NCBI GenBank assembly: GCA_003024985.2
Contig: PXIH01S0051505.1
DNA: 10,513 nt
Direction: 5' to 3' (one strand)
Source: Euperipatoides rowelli
Taxonomy: Eukaryota; Onychophora; Udeonychophora; Euonychophora; Peripatopsidae
Positions 1-8,240 of the stretch are shown in pieces. Position 1 is the first letter of the stretch; each line of letters begins with the position of its first letter. Position numbers and translations under genes: made by a program. The notes beneath the pieces are model-generated. The model had not been told where the DNA came from. It ran no database searches and saw nothing but the letters and a program-made list of their open reading frames with translations.

Positions 1-5
1 TAAAT

Positions 6-1049
6 CTAAGCATTAGCAATACATTTATTAAAAAAGAAACTTGATAAATCATTATTCCATTTTTTCTCCACAATATCAAAAGATAAAGATTCTCAATCTT
101 TTTTATAATATTTTTTTAGTTTGCCTATATGGTAAGGTCAGATTCTCAAATCTGTTCCACTGAAGATTAAACCATTTCCCCCTTTCCACACTAAGAACAA
201 TGCATAGAATATAATAACTATATAAGCATGAAAAGCCCCATAGACATCAAGTTGCTATCCTGTAAATTCCAACCTGTCAGGAAATAAATTCTTCTCCTAA
301 ATCTAAAAACTTCACACATTAAAAAAAAAATATGATCATCATCTTCAGTTTTTCCACAGGATGCACAATAGTCATCAAATAACAGTCCATATTTTGCCAC
401 CATAAAGTTCTTTGTTTTATGGCCCTGTGGAATAGTTTAAACATAAAATCAAATAAATTGGGTGAGTATTTAAGACTAATTAAATGTTTTTAAAAAAAAA
501 ACCTAATCATGAGTTTAGCTTCACCCCGGGGCTACAACATGATCAATAACTTAATTATACCATTTATATGATACTTTAGAATCCATGACTTTGTCCAGTG
601 TATCAGTCACTTTCCCAAAACCTACTAAAATCATATAAAAAGGATGTTTCCTCTCAATATCCGAGGAGGAGTGTCCGTAGGATCTATTTTAGCATATTAT
701 AAGATTTCTTCATGTAATTTTACATAAACTAAGCATATATTTGCTCTAAGTATATTAAACATTTCATCAATATCATGTAGACCAAGACCACCTTTGGAAA
801 TAGGTAAACAAAGCTTATTTTTGGAGATAGTTGGTTAAGCATTTTCCCAATAGAATTTCATTAACAATTGAGTAGGTCTTATTGATGAATTTTCAAGTAA
901 ACTTTGTATGATATGAGTAATAATAAATTTTTGAAAAAAGGTAGTAGTTAATAATTCCTACCTTTGTTAATAAAGAAATGTATTTATATACCAATTGATC
1001 CTTGATAATATTAAACTTATTTAATAAATTGTTCTGTATTTTTATTCCT
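6..1049 (-). other. Post-RT region and C-terminal Cys/His finger of element A ORF2
   Basis: LCLPISKGGLGLHDI (about 815-765) is the GGLG box found after the RT in many LINE ORF2s. SPNLFDFMFKLFHRAI (about 465-425) comes before the finger CASCGKTEDDDHIFFLMC (367-314), a C-x2-C-x7-H-x5-C arrangement like the zf-RVT domain of LINEs and thought to bind nucleic acid. A one-base frame change separates these two blocks. EKKWNNDLSSFF lies near 60-25. Element B shows the same boxes in the same order. There are many stops in between. Confidence 0.75.
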
Positions 1050-2000
1050 CTAATCAATACCAACAAACAAGACTGGTATCCCTAAAAAAGTAATTGGGAA
1101 ATCTCTACAATATGTTGCTACTATTTGATTTAAAAATGGTTTCCATACATGAGTTTTAGTGATGTTAAATTTTGATCCTGAGTTCATCGAAAATTCGTCA
1201 ATAAGACCCATGACCACATTCAACGATGCACTATCTCTAATGGTAATATCATCCATGTAAGCAACTGCAGTAATAATAGTACGCATACTTGGCAAAAAAA
1301 ATCCCAACCTCTAAATTGTTTAACTGAACAATTATGCTATTAATATACATAATAAAGAGGCTGGAGCTCAAAGGAGATCCTTTGACGCCCAGTGTATAAA
1401 ATATTTATTGTTGTGCTGATATGAATAGCCTTATTGCCAATATAATTTATTAACTCCCTTGATAAATTGGAAAAACCAAAGTGCTGAACTATTATATTGT
1501 AAAATTAAATTGACATTATCAAAAGCTTTTGCTATATAAAATATCAGGGCAGCTCCTTTAAGCCCCAATATCCTAATCTCAAAAATTGCTTCCTGAATAA
1601 AATATATAGGCATATGAATTGAATAGCCCTTAAGAGCAAATTGGCAAGGTGACATTATGCCTGGAAGTACCTGTGACAACTTGGTATTAAGAATCCTTGC
1701 AAAAAGTTTCAGATCTAAATTCTCTAATTGGCCTTAACATATCAAGGCCAATCTTATCATTTTCAACTGCAGACTTTTTTTAAAAAAAAGAACCATATTA
1801 TGATGTAGGCTAATAAATGCATTATTAAAAAAATACGTTATTAATGAGTTTATTATATAATATTTCATATAACAATATAAAAGAAGAATCAAATAATTTC
1901 CAAATTTTTGTACTTATCAAATCTGGCCCAGGGGAACAAGAATCATGGATTGTGGCAAATGCATCTAGAATATCTGCTTTACTTATTCTTAAATTAAAAT
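1050..2000 (-). other. Reverse transcriptase domain of element A ORF2 (YMDD)
   Basis: The motif order is that of LINE RTs. KADILDAFATIHD then SPGPDL (about 1980-1925) is the N-terminal RT-0 box. NLDLKLFARILNTKLSQVLP (about 1725-1665) is followed by FALKGYSIHMPI (1640-1605). AKAFDNV (1532-1512) is the motif A region, with Asp of the FD pair. GVKGSPLSSSLF (from 1389) is motif B, and AYMDDITI with YMDD at 1259-1248 is the catalytic motif C. FLGIPV near 1090 is the usual box after the palm. Motifs A, B and C lie in different frames. A shift between B and C falls in or near the T-run (sense strand) at about 1300-1290. Met replaces the Ala of the common YADD box. Confidence 0.85.
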
Positions 2001-2593
2001 CATTTAGCCTAACAAACTCCCTTTAATAGGAAAACCAATCTCCTCAAACCTCAACAGTACTCCATAGGCATATCAACATAAATCTTTTTAAAATAAGATT
2101 AAATAGCATTAATCATTTCGAATCCTTTAATAAACTTATTGTTATAAATAAAGTTGAGGGATGAGGAACTAGGCTAGTAAGAATATTTATTTCGTATGCT
2201 GAAGCAATAATCTTTTTCCGTAAAAATAAATATTTAGCTTTGTCTCTCTCTCTCTCTCATTCAACAAATCTGAGAGTGTCAGTTCATATTTTTTTTAAAA
2301 AAGGAACATATTCTTTGCCTTATTTAACCATCTTGTTGGAAACGTCCATTACCTCAGTAATTCTACCATTTAAATTTCTTTTATATTTTATATTAGCATC
2401 AATAATACTTTTAAATAAAAAATTCTTAAAATCAAGCCAATCATTAATATTACCCAAACCTTTCGTTAGTAAAGAGTTAACTGTAAATGTTATTAAAAAA
2501 AACCCCAATCTCCAATACAGATAAGGATGTAGAGCGAATTGTACTTGTTTTATTGTATATGCTGGAATGTTTATAATATCTTTTATTTGAAAA
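2000..2593 (-). other. Endonuclease-RT linker of element A ORF2
   Basis: The linker continues in two or more frames. A block at about 2590-2320 reads INDWLDFKNFLFKSIIDANI, matching YFEFKSLFVERLLEF of element B. After a frameshift near 2300, YELTLSDLLNERERDKAKY leads to LRKKIIASAYEINILTSL, matching PRKKIAAYHGEVSSLTTS in element B. INAI-SYFKKIYVDM near 2125-2080 matches INYMYSHFMKVYDSM. The element B match identifies this as coding remnant, although no single frame stays open. Confidence 0.7.
2243..2258. repeat. (TC)8 microsatellite
   Basis: Eight TC units in a row. On the minus strand they are GA units that encode the Glu-Arg run in the element A ORF2 linker (ERERD), so the repeat arose inside former coding sequence rather than in spacer. 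Confidence 0.95.
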
Positions 2594-3238
2594 TTAACCG
2601 GACAATATATTAGGTTTCAGGTTATAATCAAAATCTCTAAATAAAATACCAGAAGAGAAAAAATAATCTAATCTGCTTGGTACATTGGCTAGTCTAGTGG
2701 GTGGAAGTTCCATATTCATTCTAACAACTGTATCTATCAATCTTAAGCTTCTAGATACACTAAAATCTATATCTAACAAAGAAAAGTCACTAACATTAAA
2801 ATCCCTACCCAATATAATATTAGGATGCCCTAATAGCATAGTTTCAAAAAATTGCCTCCATAGCAATCTGTTATGAGTAATCCTAGGAGGTCCATAATAA
2901 GATACAAGGTAGATTTTCTCACCACCCATAATTAATGAAATTATTAATAAGATTTGGTCAGAAATTAATATTTTCAAGTCTTGGAATATTAAAGACTTTG
3001 AAATCAAGATCAACACACCCCGCTTAGCAGTATTTGCTAAGCCTGAAAAGACATGATAGTGCCCATTGAAAATGCTCAAATTATTGTTCGCCCCTTTTTT
3101 AAGTGTCACCTCCTGATAAAATCCTATGTCAATATCTTCTTTTAACAATATATTAAGTAGACCCATTTTATTTTTATAATTATTTAGCCCTTGAGTGTTG
3201 AAAGAACAAGTTTCAATAAAATTTTGATTTATATTCAT
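2594..3238 (-). other. AP-type endonuclease domain of element A ORF2
   Basis: One open block of about 215 residues carries the ordered exonuclease-endonuclease-phosphatase motifs. These are FNTQGL (metal/phosphate-binding Asn), QEVTL in place of the usual QET with the catalytic Glu kept, RGVLILIS, YYGPP, GRDFN (2809-2795; the Asp and Asn are kept, an Arg replaces the second Gly of the usual GGDFN) and SRLDYFFSS. The final Ser-Asp-His box, whose His is catalytic, is missing: the frame breaks at LKPNILSG and resumes as VNFQIKDIINIPAY in another frame. A small deletion or frameshift here would by itself remove nuclease activity. Confidence 0.85.
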
Positions 3239-3604
3239 TAACCAGAATTGACATTTCCCCCTCCCCCCCAAAATACAAAAAAATACCAAACTGTAATATT
3301 GCATACACATATCGTATTACTGAATACATATATCTTTATACAGCTAACAAAATTATTATACAAACAAAAGTTATAGAATAGTTGATTACACATTATATGC
3401 ACCAATTTGTTACATATTAAGTAGTGTCCAAACATGTAAGGTGATCTCATAATTTTCAATAAAAATAAATAAAATGTAACGTCATACCAGCACAATAAAA
3501 AAAAATAAAAGTACGTACCTGGCCAGTAGTTCCAACACCAGGATAAAGCATATAATAGATAAACTAGAAAAGCACTAAACTTACAATTGATTGGTTGCAA
3601 AAAA
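3239..3604 (-). other. ORF1-ORF2 spacer of element A
   Basis: This stretch lies between the ORF1 stop and the chosen ORF2 ATG. An open frame crosses much of it (3627-3238), but the encoded residues are a low-complexity mix of Phe, Tyr, Cys and Leu with no motif, so I read it as chance openness. Element B has a similar spacer of about 290 bases at the same place. A run of C/G-rich bases sits at 3256-3268 just upstream of ORF2. Confidence 0.6.
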
Positions 3605-4578
3605 TCATACTTTTTTATTGCTGCCATTGTTTGAAACCTCTGATTTATGTTTCTTACTAGGAATATCTAGCACTGTATCCAAAATTTTTTCTGTATAATT
3701 GCTTGGAAGTTCATCATCTCTAGATTCAATTTGGACTCCAATATAGCCTTCGAAAGAATGTCTTGTTCGTTTAAACCATTACTGTTCCCCTTGGATGATG
3801 TAGCTTCTACAGGACCTTTCTTAGACAGACTATCTTCAATAACCATGTTCTGCTCCACATTATCATCTTTTGCAACATGCTTAGCATTATCAGGAAACTC
3901 TTCATTGACATTAGATAATACGACATTTTCCACGACCTATTTGATTTTAGCTTTGTGAATTTCACAACACTACTGTACAAGGCTTGGTAATTATGTCCAA
4001 TTAGTCTCTGCAGGATTTAAACCATCTCCAATGGCATTCCCTGATTGAGTGATTATCCCTTTGGCAATGGTAGCATACTTTTTTTACATTGTTCCAAATG
4101 CAACCATCCTCTGCAATTACCGTAGCAGTGATACTATATGGAAGTTTTTCAATAGATACTCCTTCTTTTATCCTGAATGACACATATGCTGCGGTAGTTT
4201 GATAACTTATAGATTCATTAATTTTCTTGATAGTCAGTCTGAATGATAAAATTTCACCATATTCTATCAGTAAGTTAGATAGTTCACTCTGCAGAATAAT
4301 TAGAGGCATCCAGGTCACAGAAAACTTTATAATCCTTTCGTTAGTCATAGCGTCCGCCATGTGCACAAATAAGTCTTCAAATTCCACAAACACTCCCACA
4401 AAGGTAGCCTTATCAACTGAATTTGCAAAATGAATATATTTATAAGCCGGGACTCCAAAACTGATAATTCTTCCAACCCTTCAAGAATATTTAATGCATT
4501 GAGAAGGTCAATAATTTGTTCTTCCACTATGGGCTTCGTAACAAATTCAACTATTAGTAACCACAAATACTGTAGCAT
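3605..4578 (-). pseudogene. Element A ORF1: Gag-like RNA-binding protein with CCHC zinc knuckle
   Basis: ORF1 proteins of this LINE group coat the element RNA to form a ribonucleoprotein. The best block (4399-4001, also open upstream to about 4480) holds VPAYKYIHFANS, EYGEILSFRLTIKK and KLPYSITATV, followed by a zinc knuckle. This is the usual order of a nucleic-acid-binding fold ahead of a CCHC knuckle in such proteins. The N-terminal part (PIVEEQIIDLLNALNILEGL) is in another frame at about 4540-4480. After the knuckle, GHNYQALYSSVVKFTK continues in a third frame near 3990-3940, then a charged block (3933-3720). A further frameshift near 3720 leads to the basic tail SKKHKSEVSNNGSNKKV, ending at TGA 3607-3605. 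At least three or four frameshifts make it non-functional. The start is not certain. Element B ORF1 matches it in order and motifs. Confidence 0.75.
4034..4075 (-). other. CCHC zinc knuckle in element A ORF1
   Basis: The residues CYHCQRDNHSIREC fit C-x2-C-x4-H-x4-C exactly, the retroviral-type zinc knuckle used for binding nucleic acid. The conserved aromatic/glycine pattern is only partly kept: Asn-His replaces the usual Gly-His. The upstream LPYSI...V...V pattern is also typical of LINE ORF1 proteins of the Tx1 type. Confidence 0.85.
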
Positions 4579-4640
4579 ATTCTGAAACCATGAAGGAATA
4601 TTTGTGTAAATTATCTAGTAATTAGGAACCACAGGATTAT

Positions 4641-5080
4641 TGTAAGCTCATGCTGTCAAAATTAACCAGAATAAGAATACAAAACATCTTCACTGCATCA
4701 TACACACACCAACTAATGTAAAATTTCAAGGTATCAAAACTTTCACTTTCGTCAAAATACCACACTATTCCAATACTAAATTAGGTATTGAGATAATATG
4801 AATTAATAACAGTTCAGAATAAAAACATAGCCAACTGCATTGGAACCTAAACATTAATATATCACAAAAAGTTATATATACGAGAATACAATGACTTACA
4901 GCATAAGAACTCGCTAACATGGAGAGCAAATTCCAAGATCCTCTTCGGTTGAAAGAGCTCATGGGAATATTTAATATAATTTGTATAAGAAAAACAAAAT
5001 ATTTTTACACAACATCCACATACAAAATAATTTTTCACGCTTTTCATCCCCTTTTTCTTTTCCTCCCACTTTTTTTTTTG
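4641..5080. other. AT-rich stretch without a recognised gene
   Basis: Short open frames occur on both strands but their residues show no motif, and neighbouring frames carry frequent stops. It may hold the 5' UTR of element A (right to left) and the 3' flank of the CR1/Jockey-like tail. On the minus strand an A-rich run at about 5079-5070 follows directly after the stop codon of that tail. Confidence 0.6.
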
Positions 5081-5347
5081 CTATCTACAGAAGGAGGCAC
5101 TGTCAGAGCCATTAAGTTTATCCAATTCATTTTTAAAAACATTAACATTAACAACATTAACCAAATACTCAGGAAGTCTGTTCCATAATGTAAGAAACAG
5201 ATAAGTAGATAAACCCTGTGAAGTTATCATATAAAGCTTTTTTACTGCAAATTTATTACCTCTCAATCTTGAGTCATTTACAAATTTAAACAAAGCCAAG
5301 GCATTTCCCTGTAATACAATATGCTTATGCATGTTAATTAGATCCAT
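5081..5347 (-). pseudogene. C-terminal tail of a CR1/Jockey-like ORF2
   Basis: The 88-residue open frame carries the classic end of CR1/L2/Jockey-type ORF2 proteins. DLINMHKHI...ALALFKFVNDSRLRGNKF corresponds to the family's DLI-x-YK-I... LRG-x region. LWNRLPEYLVN then VNVFKNELDKL corresponds to the WN-LP-x-VV then V-x-FK-x-x-LD ending. The frame is intact to its TAG stop, so this copy may be younger than its neighbours or simply short. No catalytic domain is left. The strand is the same as for the RT fragment at the right edge. There is no Met at a credible start; the frame is a remnant, not a gene. Confidence 0.85.
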
Positions 5348-5390
5348 TCAAAATTACAAGTCTTTTAAAATAGCCAGATGATGTCATGCC
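5081..5390 (-). mobile_element. 3' end of a CR1/Jockey-like LINE (element C), 5'-truncated
   Basis: Only the last part of an ORF2 is recognisable, as is common for LINEs whose reverse transcription stops early. The coding block runs into the stop at 5083-5081. The upper limit near 5390 is where the plus strand changes from A-rich to T/G-rich, the apparent border with element B. An alternative is that element B cut it here and the RT fragment at 10181-10513 is its other half. Confidence 0.7.
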
Positions 5391-5782
5391 TAGCAGTAAA
5401 ATGCATTAACAGGGGATGGTTTATCTGGATACTTTATCAAGTTTATGCTGTTTTGCTGTGTGGTAACCTGAATTATCATGTGCAGATTGTTTATAGAGTT
5501 ATATTAATTCCTTGTAGTGATTTAAATAATTTTTTAGTGGGTCAGTTTACAAATATATTCACTGGCTTTTTAACATCACTGAAATTAATAACGTTTTCCT
5601 TAGTCTTAGGCTATTTGGGATGGCTGGTATTTTATTTATCTTTGACTTTCATGTTAATAGTTTTCATTATGGATACCACTGCTACTTCATATCCTGTCAG
5701 TGGATTAAAGAATGCTATTATAAATAATTTTAATAACTATTCTTCATTAGTCAGGAAAATTTGGATGTGTTTGTCATTGTGA
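5378..5782 (+). other. Open frame of unknown meaning, probably element B 5' region
   Basis: An ATG-led frame of 134 codons with several Leu/Phe/Val-rich stretches that could look like membrane segments (around residues 65-100). I do not recognise it. It ends at TGA 5780-5782 and the same frame runs on directly into the first recognised ORF1 block. It could therefore be 5' UTR that is open by chance in T-rich DNA, or an N-terminal extension of ORF1. Its hydrophobic look follows from T-rich codons. The complementary strand shows no CR1/Jockey thumb motifs. Confidence 0.3.
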
Positions 5783-6650
5783 ATGCAAATTTTAAGTATC
5801 AAAGTTTTGTTGCAGAATTTTGTTGACATATTTGATGGTATGGGGCTGCTGTCTCAGTTAGACGAATAAACATGACTTAACATTCCTGCATATCATTTCC
5901 TGGCATTTAAGAGTCAAGAAGCAATGGCTTCTTTTTGGAAAGCTTGTGTGAAATATGATGGTAATTTTATTTGCAAATACCATCACAAATTTAAATATAA
6001 CTGCCAATACAGTTCCCATTCAAACTGTATTGACATAACTATCTTTAATTTTACAGCAGTATGGAAAGGTTTTGACGTTCAAGCCGTCTGTGAAGCAGTT
6101 TGACGATCAAACCTTTTTTTTTCGGTTGAATCCAGATGTGACCATATTGGACCTATCTTATGCTATAAAGTCAATCTCTAAGATGAAGGGCTGGCTGGAC
6201 ATGAAGGAGGGGGGTGAGCTCTGTTGTGATTTAGGTCCTCTGTTGTGATTCAGATGGTGCCCCTCCTGTTGCTCTTTGCAAGTTAAGGGGTACCATTCAT
6301 GTTTTTCATCATATAGTAAGGATGTAAGAAAGAATAGGGGTGCTATCCCCCTTCCTGATTCTATGTTAAGTGTAGCAGATGGTACTTCTTTGGATAGTCA
6401 GCATGGTCAATCTTTGGAGGGTGAGTCTACAGAGCAAACTCAGAAGGACATGGTCTCTCAATTTCAGTTTTTTTTTCGCCTGAGTCTCAACCTCAGTTAG
6501 GATGTTATAAACACAAAGGAGAAACAGCCTGGTGGTGTATTGCAAGAAGACCTGCCCCCTGGTGGGGTCATGCAGGAAAGTAGCTCTGACAAGCCTAATG
6601 ATCATGTTTTTGGGGGGAGGGTTAAAAAGTTGAAACTTGACAATGCTTAG
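5783..6650 (+). pseudogene. Element B ORF1: Gag-like protein, broken
   Basis: Homologue of element A ORF1 by motif order. The first block (5783 to about 6035) reads FVDIFDGMGLLSQLDE and, after two stops, LNIPAYHFLAFKSQEAM, which match IIDLLNALNILEGLEEL and VPAYKYIHFANSVDKAT. After a frameshift near 6036 the next frame holds LSLILQQYGKVLTFKPSVKQ and DVTILDLSYAI, matching LSNLLIEYGEILSF and GVSIEKLPYSI. That frame continues to TAG 6648-6650 with only two in-frame stops (TGA 6246-6248, TAG 6498-6500). It then encodes a Ser/Gln/Glu-rich tail ending in the basic GGRVKKLKLDNA, like the basic end of element A ORF1. The zinc knuckle is not intact: a Cys-rich stretch (about 6222-6305) lies where it should be. 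The start is not certain. Confidence 0.7.
6219..6250. repeat. 13-bp direct repeat, offset 19 bp, in ORF1 of element B
   Basis: CTCTGTTGTGATT occurs at 6219-6231 and again at 6238-6250. It falls where the zinc knuckle should be and next to an in-frame TGA (6246-6248), so a small duplication of 19 bp may have helped destroy the knuckle. Confidence 0.8.
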
Positions 6651-6943
6651 ATTAATTGTGGGTTTTTGGCATTTTTTGTTTTGCTATTTTTTATATTGTT
6701 GTTAATCATTGTGAGCTTTCTTGGGTCATGTGGCTTCCCACTTTACTGTTTGGTGTTGTATATTATTTATAACAGTTTATCAAGTTTCATTATTCACTAT
6801 TATAGAATGTTTCCCCCCTCATAGGTGGGGTCATGTTTTTTTGTATTACCATGAGCAGAGGAGTCTTCACCATTTTTTTTATCTAACTTTTTCTGTGTAT
6901 ATCAGTGTGCAGGGGGTGCTCATATGTGTTTTATTTTCACATA
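6651..6943 (+). other. T-rich ORF1-ORF2 spacer of element B
   Basis: About 290 bases, rich in T, between the ORF1 stop and the ORF2 ATG. It holds no motif. An open frame inside it (6721-6951) encodes only hydrophobic low-complexity residues and overlaps the ORF2 start in another frame. The C-run and G-run at 6814-6830 (CCCCCCTCATAGGTGGGG) are partly self-complementary and could pair as a short hairpin. Confidence 0.6.
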
Positions 6944-7620
6944 ATGGCTAGCAACTGTCCCAAGTTGAAGGTGGCTTCCTTGAATATTCAAGGGATGAAT
7001 ACCTTTCGAAAGAAGAAACAATTATTGAAATTTTTGCTTCAAAACCAGATAGAGGTATGTTTTGTCCAAGAGACAAAGTTATGAAATGGGGTGGTGGGTG
7101 GTGGTGGTGGTCATAATATGGCTGGTTTGGAGAGGTATTTTGTTATTAGTCAGGCGACTGCAACTAAGGCCTGTAGTGGGGTATGGACCTGATTAGTAAG
7201 GATTTAGTTATTTCTAACCTCAATCTTGTGAAGGCTAATTCTAGATTTGTCATCCTGACCTTTGTTTATAATGGGTTGAAGGTTTTGATTTTTGATTACT
7301 ATGGTCCTAGTTAATTGCCTCAAAATAGGGCACTTTTTCAGGAGGCAATGGCTGTGTTGCCTGTGATTTTTGATGCTGCTATTTTTGCAGGTGATTTCAA
7401 CCATAAAGATTTAATAGCTGATAAATATTTTTATCTCACTTTCAGAGGTTTAATTAGTGAATGTTGCCCAGTTGTCCGGTTGACATATTGTGCCTACACG
7501 TTATGTGGCCTGCTCTAATGTTTTGGATTATATTTATATATCAAGGAACCTGTTTACTCAGATTGAGTTTAATGTCCAGCCTCTTCCATTTTCAGATCAT
7601 GCTGCGCTTATTTTGGCAAT
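6944..7620 (+). other. AP-type endonuclease domain of element B ORF2
   Basis: Motifs are spread over two frames. LNIQGM and VQETKL (catalytic Glu) lie in the first, ending at TGA 7082-7084. Then DYYGPS (followed by a stop at 7312-7314) and AGDFN (GDFN at 7390-7401) lie in a second. SNVLDYIYIS and FSDHAALIL (SDH at 7592-7600) lie back in the first frame. All five boxes expected for a LINE APE nuclease are thus visible, including the catalytic His that element A has lost. The Arg of the usual S-R-x-D box is not seen. A GGT-type repeat follows the first stop and probably changed the spacing. Confidence 0.8.
7090..7111. repeat. GGT/GTG short tandem repeat
   Basis: About seven GGT-like triplets with small breaks, encoding a Gly run (GVVGGGGGH) right after the first premature stop of element B ORF2, in a loop between endonuclease motifs. 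It is likely a slippage product inside former coding sequence. Confidence 0.85.
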
Positions 7621-8240
7621 GGGTTGTTCTGTTGTTAGGCCAATTCTGGCTTATTCAGTGCTGCACAGGCATGGCTTTATTTCTCCCAATATGGGGTTTA
7701 ATGAGAGTTTTTTACCCTATATTTATGGATATGCTAGTTTTTTTTCTCTTTGAGCACTTCACTATGTCAAATTATTTTGAGTTCAAGAGTCTGTTTGTTG
7801 AGAGGCTTCTTGAGTTTAGTGAGGAGAGCAGGCAAGGCATTGGCCAAAGGTTAAGAGAGTTGGAGAGGGCTATTTCACGTATGAGGGACATTCACCAGTC
7901 TCAGGTTCCATTTTATATTAAATGTGCTTGTGAACATGCTGAATTATATAAGTATGTTCAGAACTTGCAGTATTTTATGCCGAGGAAGAAAATAGCTGCT
8001 TACCATGGTGAAGTGTCTTCGTTGACTACTTCAATGTAGTTTTTAAAAAATGCTGTGCCTCTGATTTCACACCTGTTTGACAGGTAGGATGATGTGTCTG
8101 GTTTGGACCTGATAAATTATATGTATTCTCATTTTATGAAGGTTTATGATTCGATGGCTGAGCCTGACTGTGAGTTTGAGTGATTTGTTGGTTTACCCAT
8201 ACATCAGGATATCCAGACTCAATTTAATTTTGTTATTTCT
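7621..8240 (+). other. Endonuclease-RT linker of element B ORF2
   Basis: One frame carries YFEFKSLFVERLLEF, a charged helical stretch (GQRLRELERAISRMRDIHQS) and PRKKIAAYHGEVSSLTTSM up to the stop at 8037-8039. It reads on through two more stops as INYMYSHFMKVYDSM, directly into the RT. The part up to about 7753 lies in another frame (LHRHGFISPNMGFNESF). The length and the Lys/Arg/Glu-rich middle fit the helical linker of LINE ORF2 proteins. Confidence 0.7.

Larger units (their letters stand above)
6..3238 (-). pseudogene. Element A ORF2: endonuclease-reverse transcriptase, broken
   Basis: ORF2 proteins nick genomic DNA with the N-terminal endonuclease and prime reverse transcription of element RNA at the nick. 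Domains in order: endonuclease (3238-2594), linker (about 2593-2000), RT (about 2000-1050), then a post-RT region with a GGLGLHDI box (about 810-765) and a C-terminal finger (367-314). I chose ATG 3238 because it comes ten codons before the endonuclease motif FNTQGL; the frame stays open upstream, but that looks like spacer. The longest open block is the endonuclease; after that the frame changes often. The stop appears to be TAG at 8-6, after KKWNNDLSSFF, which matches KWNNENTARFF near the end of element B ORF2. The total of about 1,080 codons is normal for such ORF2s. Confidence 0.85.
1..4640 (-). mobile_element. Degenerate L1/Tx1-like non-LTR retrotransposon, nearly full length (element A)
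   Basis: Read on the minus strand this stretch has the full order of a two-ORF LINE: Gag-like ORF1 with zinc knuckle, spacer, AP-type endonuclease, linker, reverse transcriptase and a C-terminal Cys/His finger. The pieces lie in different frames with stops between them, so the copy is dead. ORF2 seems to end at a TAG at 8-6, so only the 3' UTR and tail should lie outside the left edge. The 5' boundary near 4640 is a guess, placed just above the first recognisable ORF1 block. Assignment to the L1/Tx1 side of the LINE tree rests on the CCHC knuckle in ORF1, the APE endonuclease, the GSPLS-type RT box and the C-terminal finger; the exact clade needs a tree. Element B on the plus strand is a diverged relative. 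Confidence 0.85.

Noticed and set aside
2240-2524. Plus-strand 94-codon frame, and similar plus-strand frames at 2685-2876, 3731-3958 and 4227-4433
   Set aside because: They lie antisense to recognised ORF1 or ORF2 blocks of element A and show no motif of their own.
3238-3627. 129-residue minus-strand frame rich in Phe, Tyr and Cys as a separate gene
   Set aside because: It lies in the ORF1-ORF2 spacer of element A, has no motif, and is low-complexity; read as chance openness.
5378-5782. Possible small multi-pass membrane protein gene
   Set aside because: Hydrophobicity follows from T-rich codons; there is no recognised motif and the position fits the 5' region of element B.
6041-6059. TTTTACAGCAG as a 3' splice site ahead of an exon starting near 6060
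   Set aside because: The ORF1 match to element A (LSLILQQYGKVL) reads straight across it, so it is inside coding sequence.
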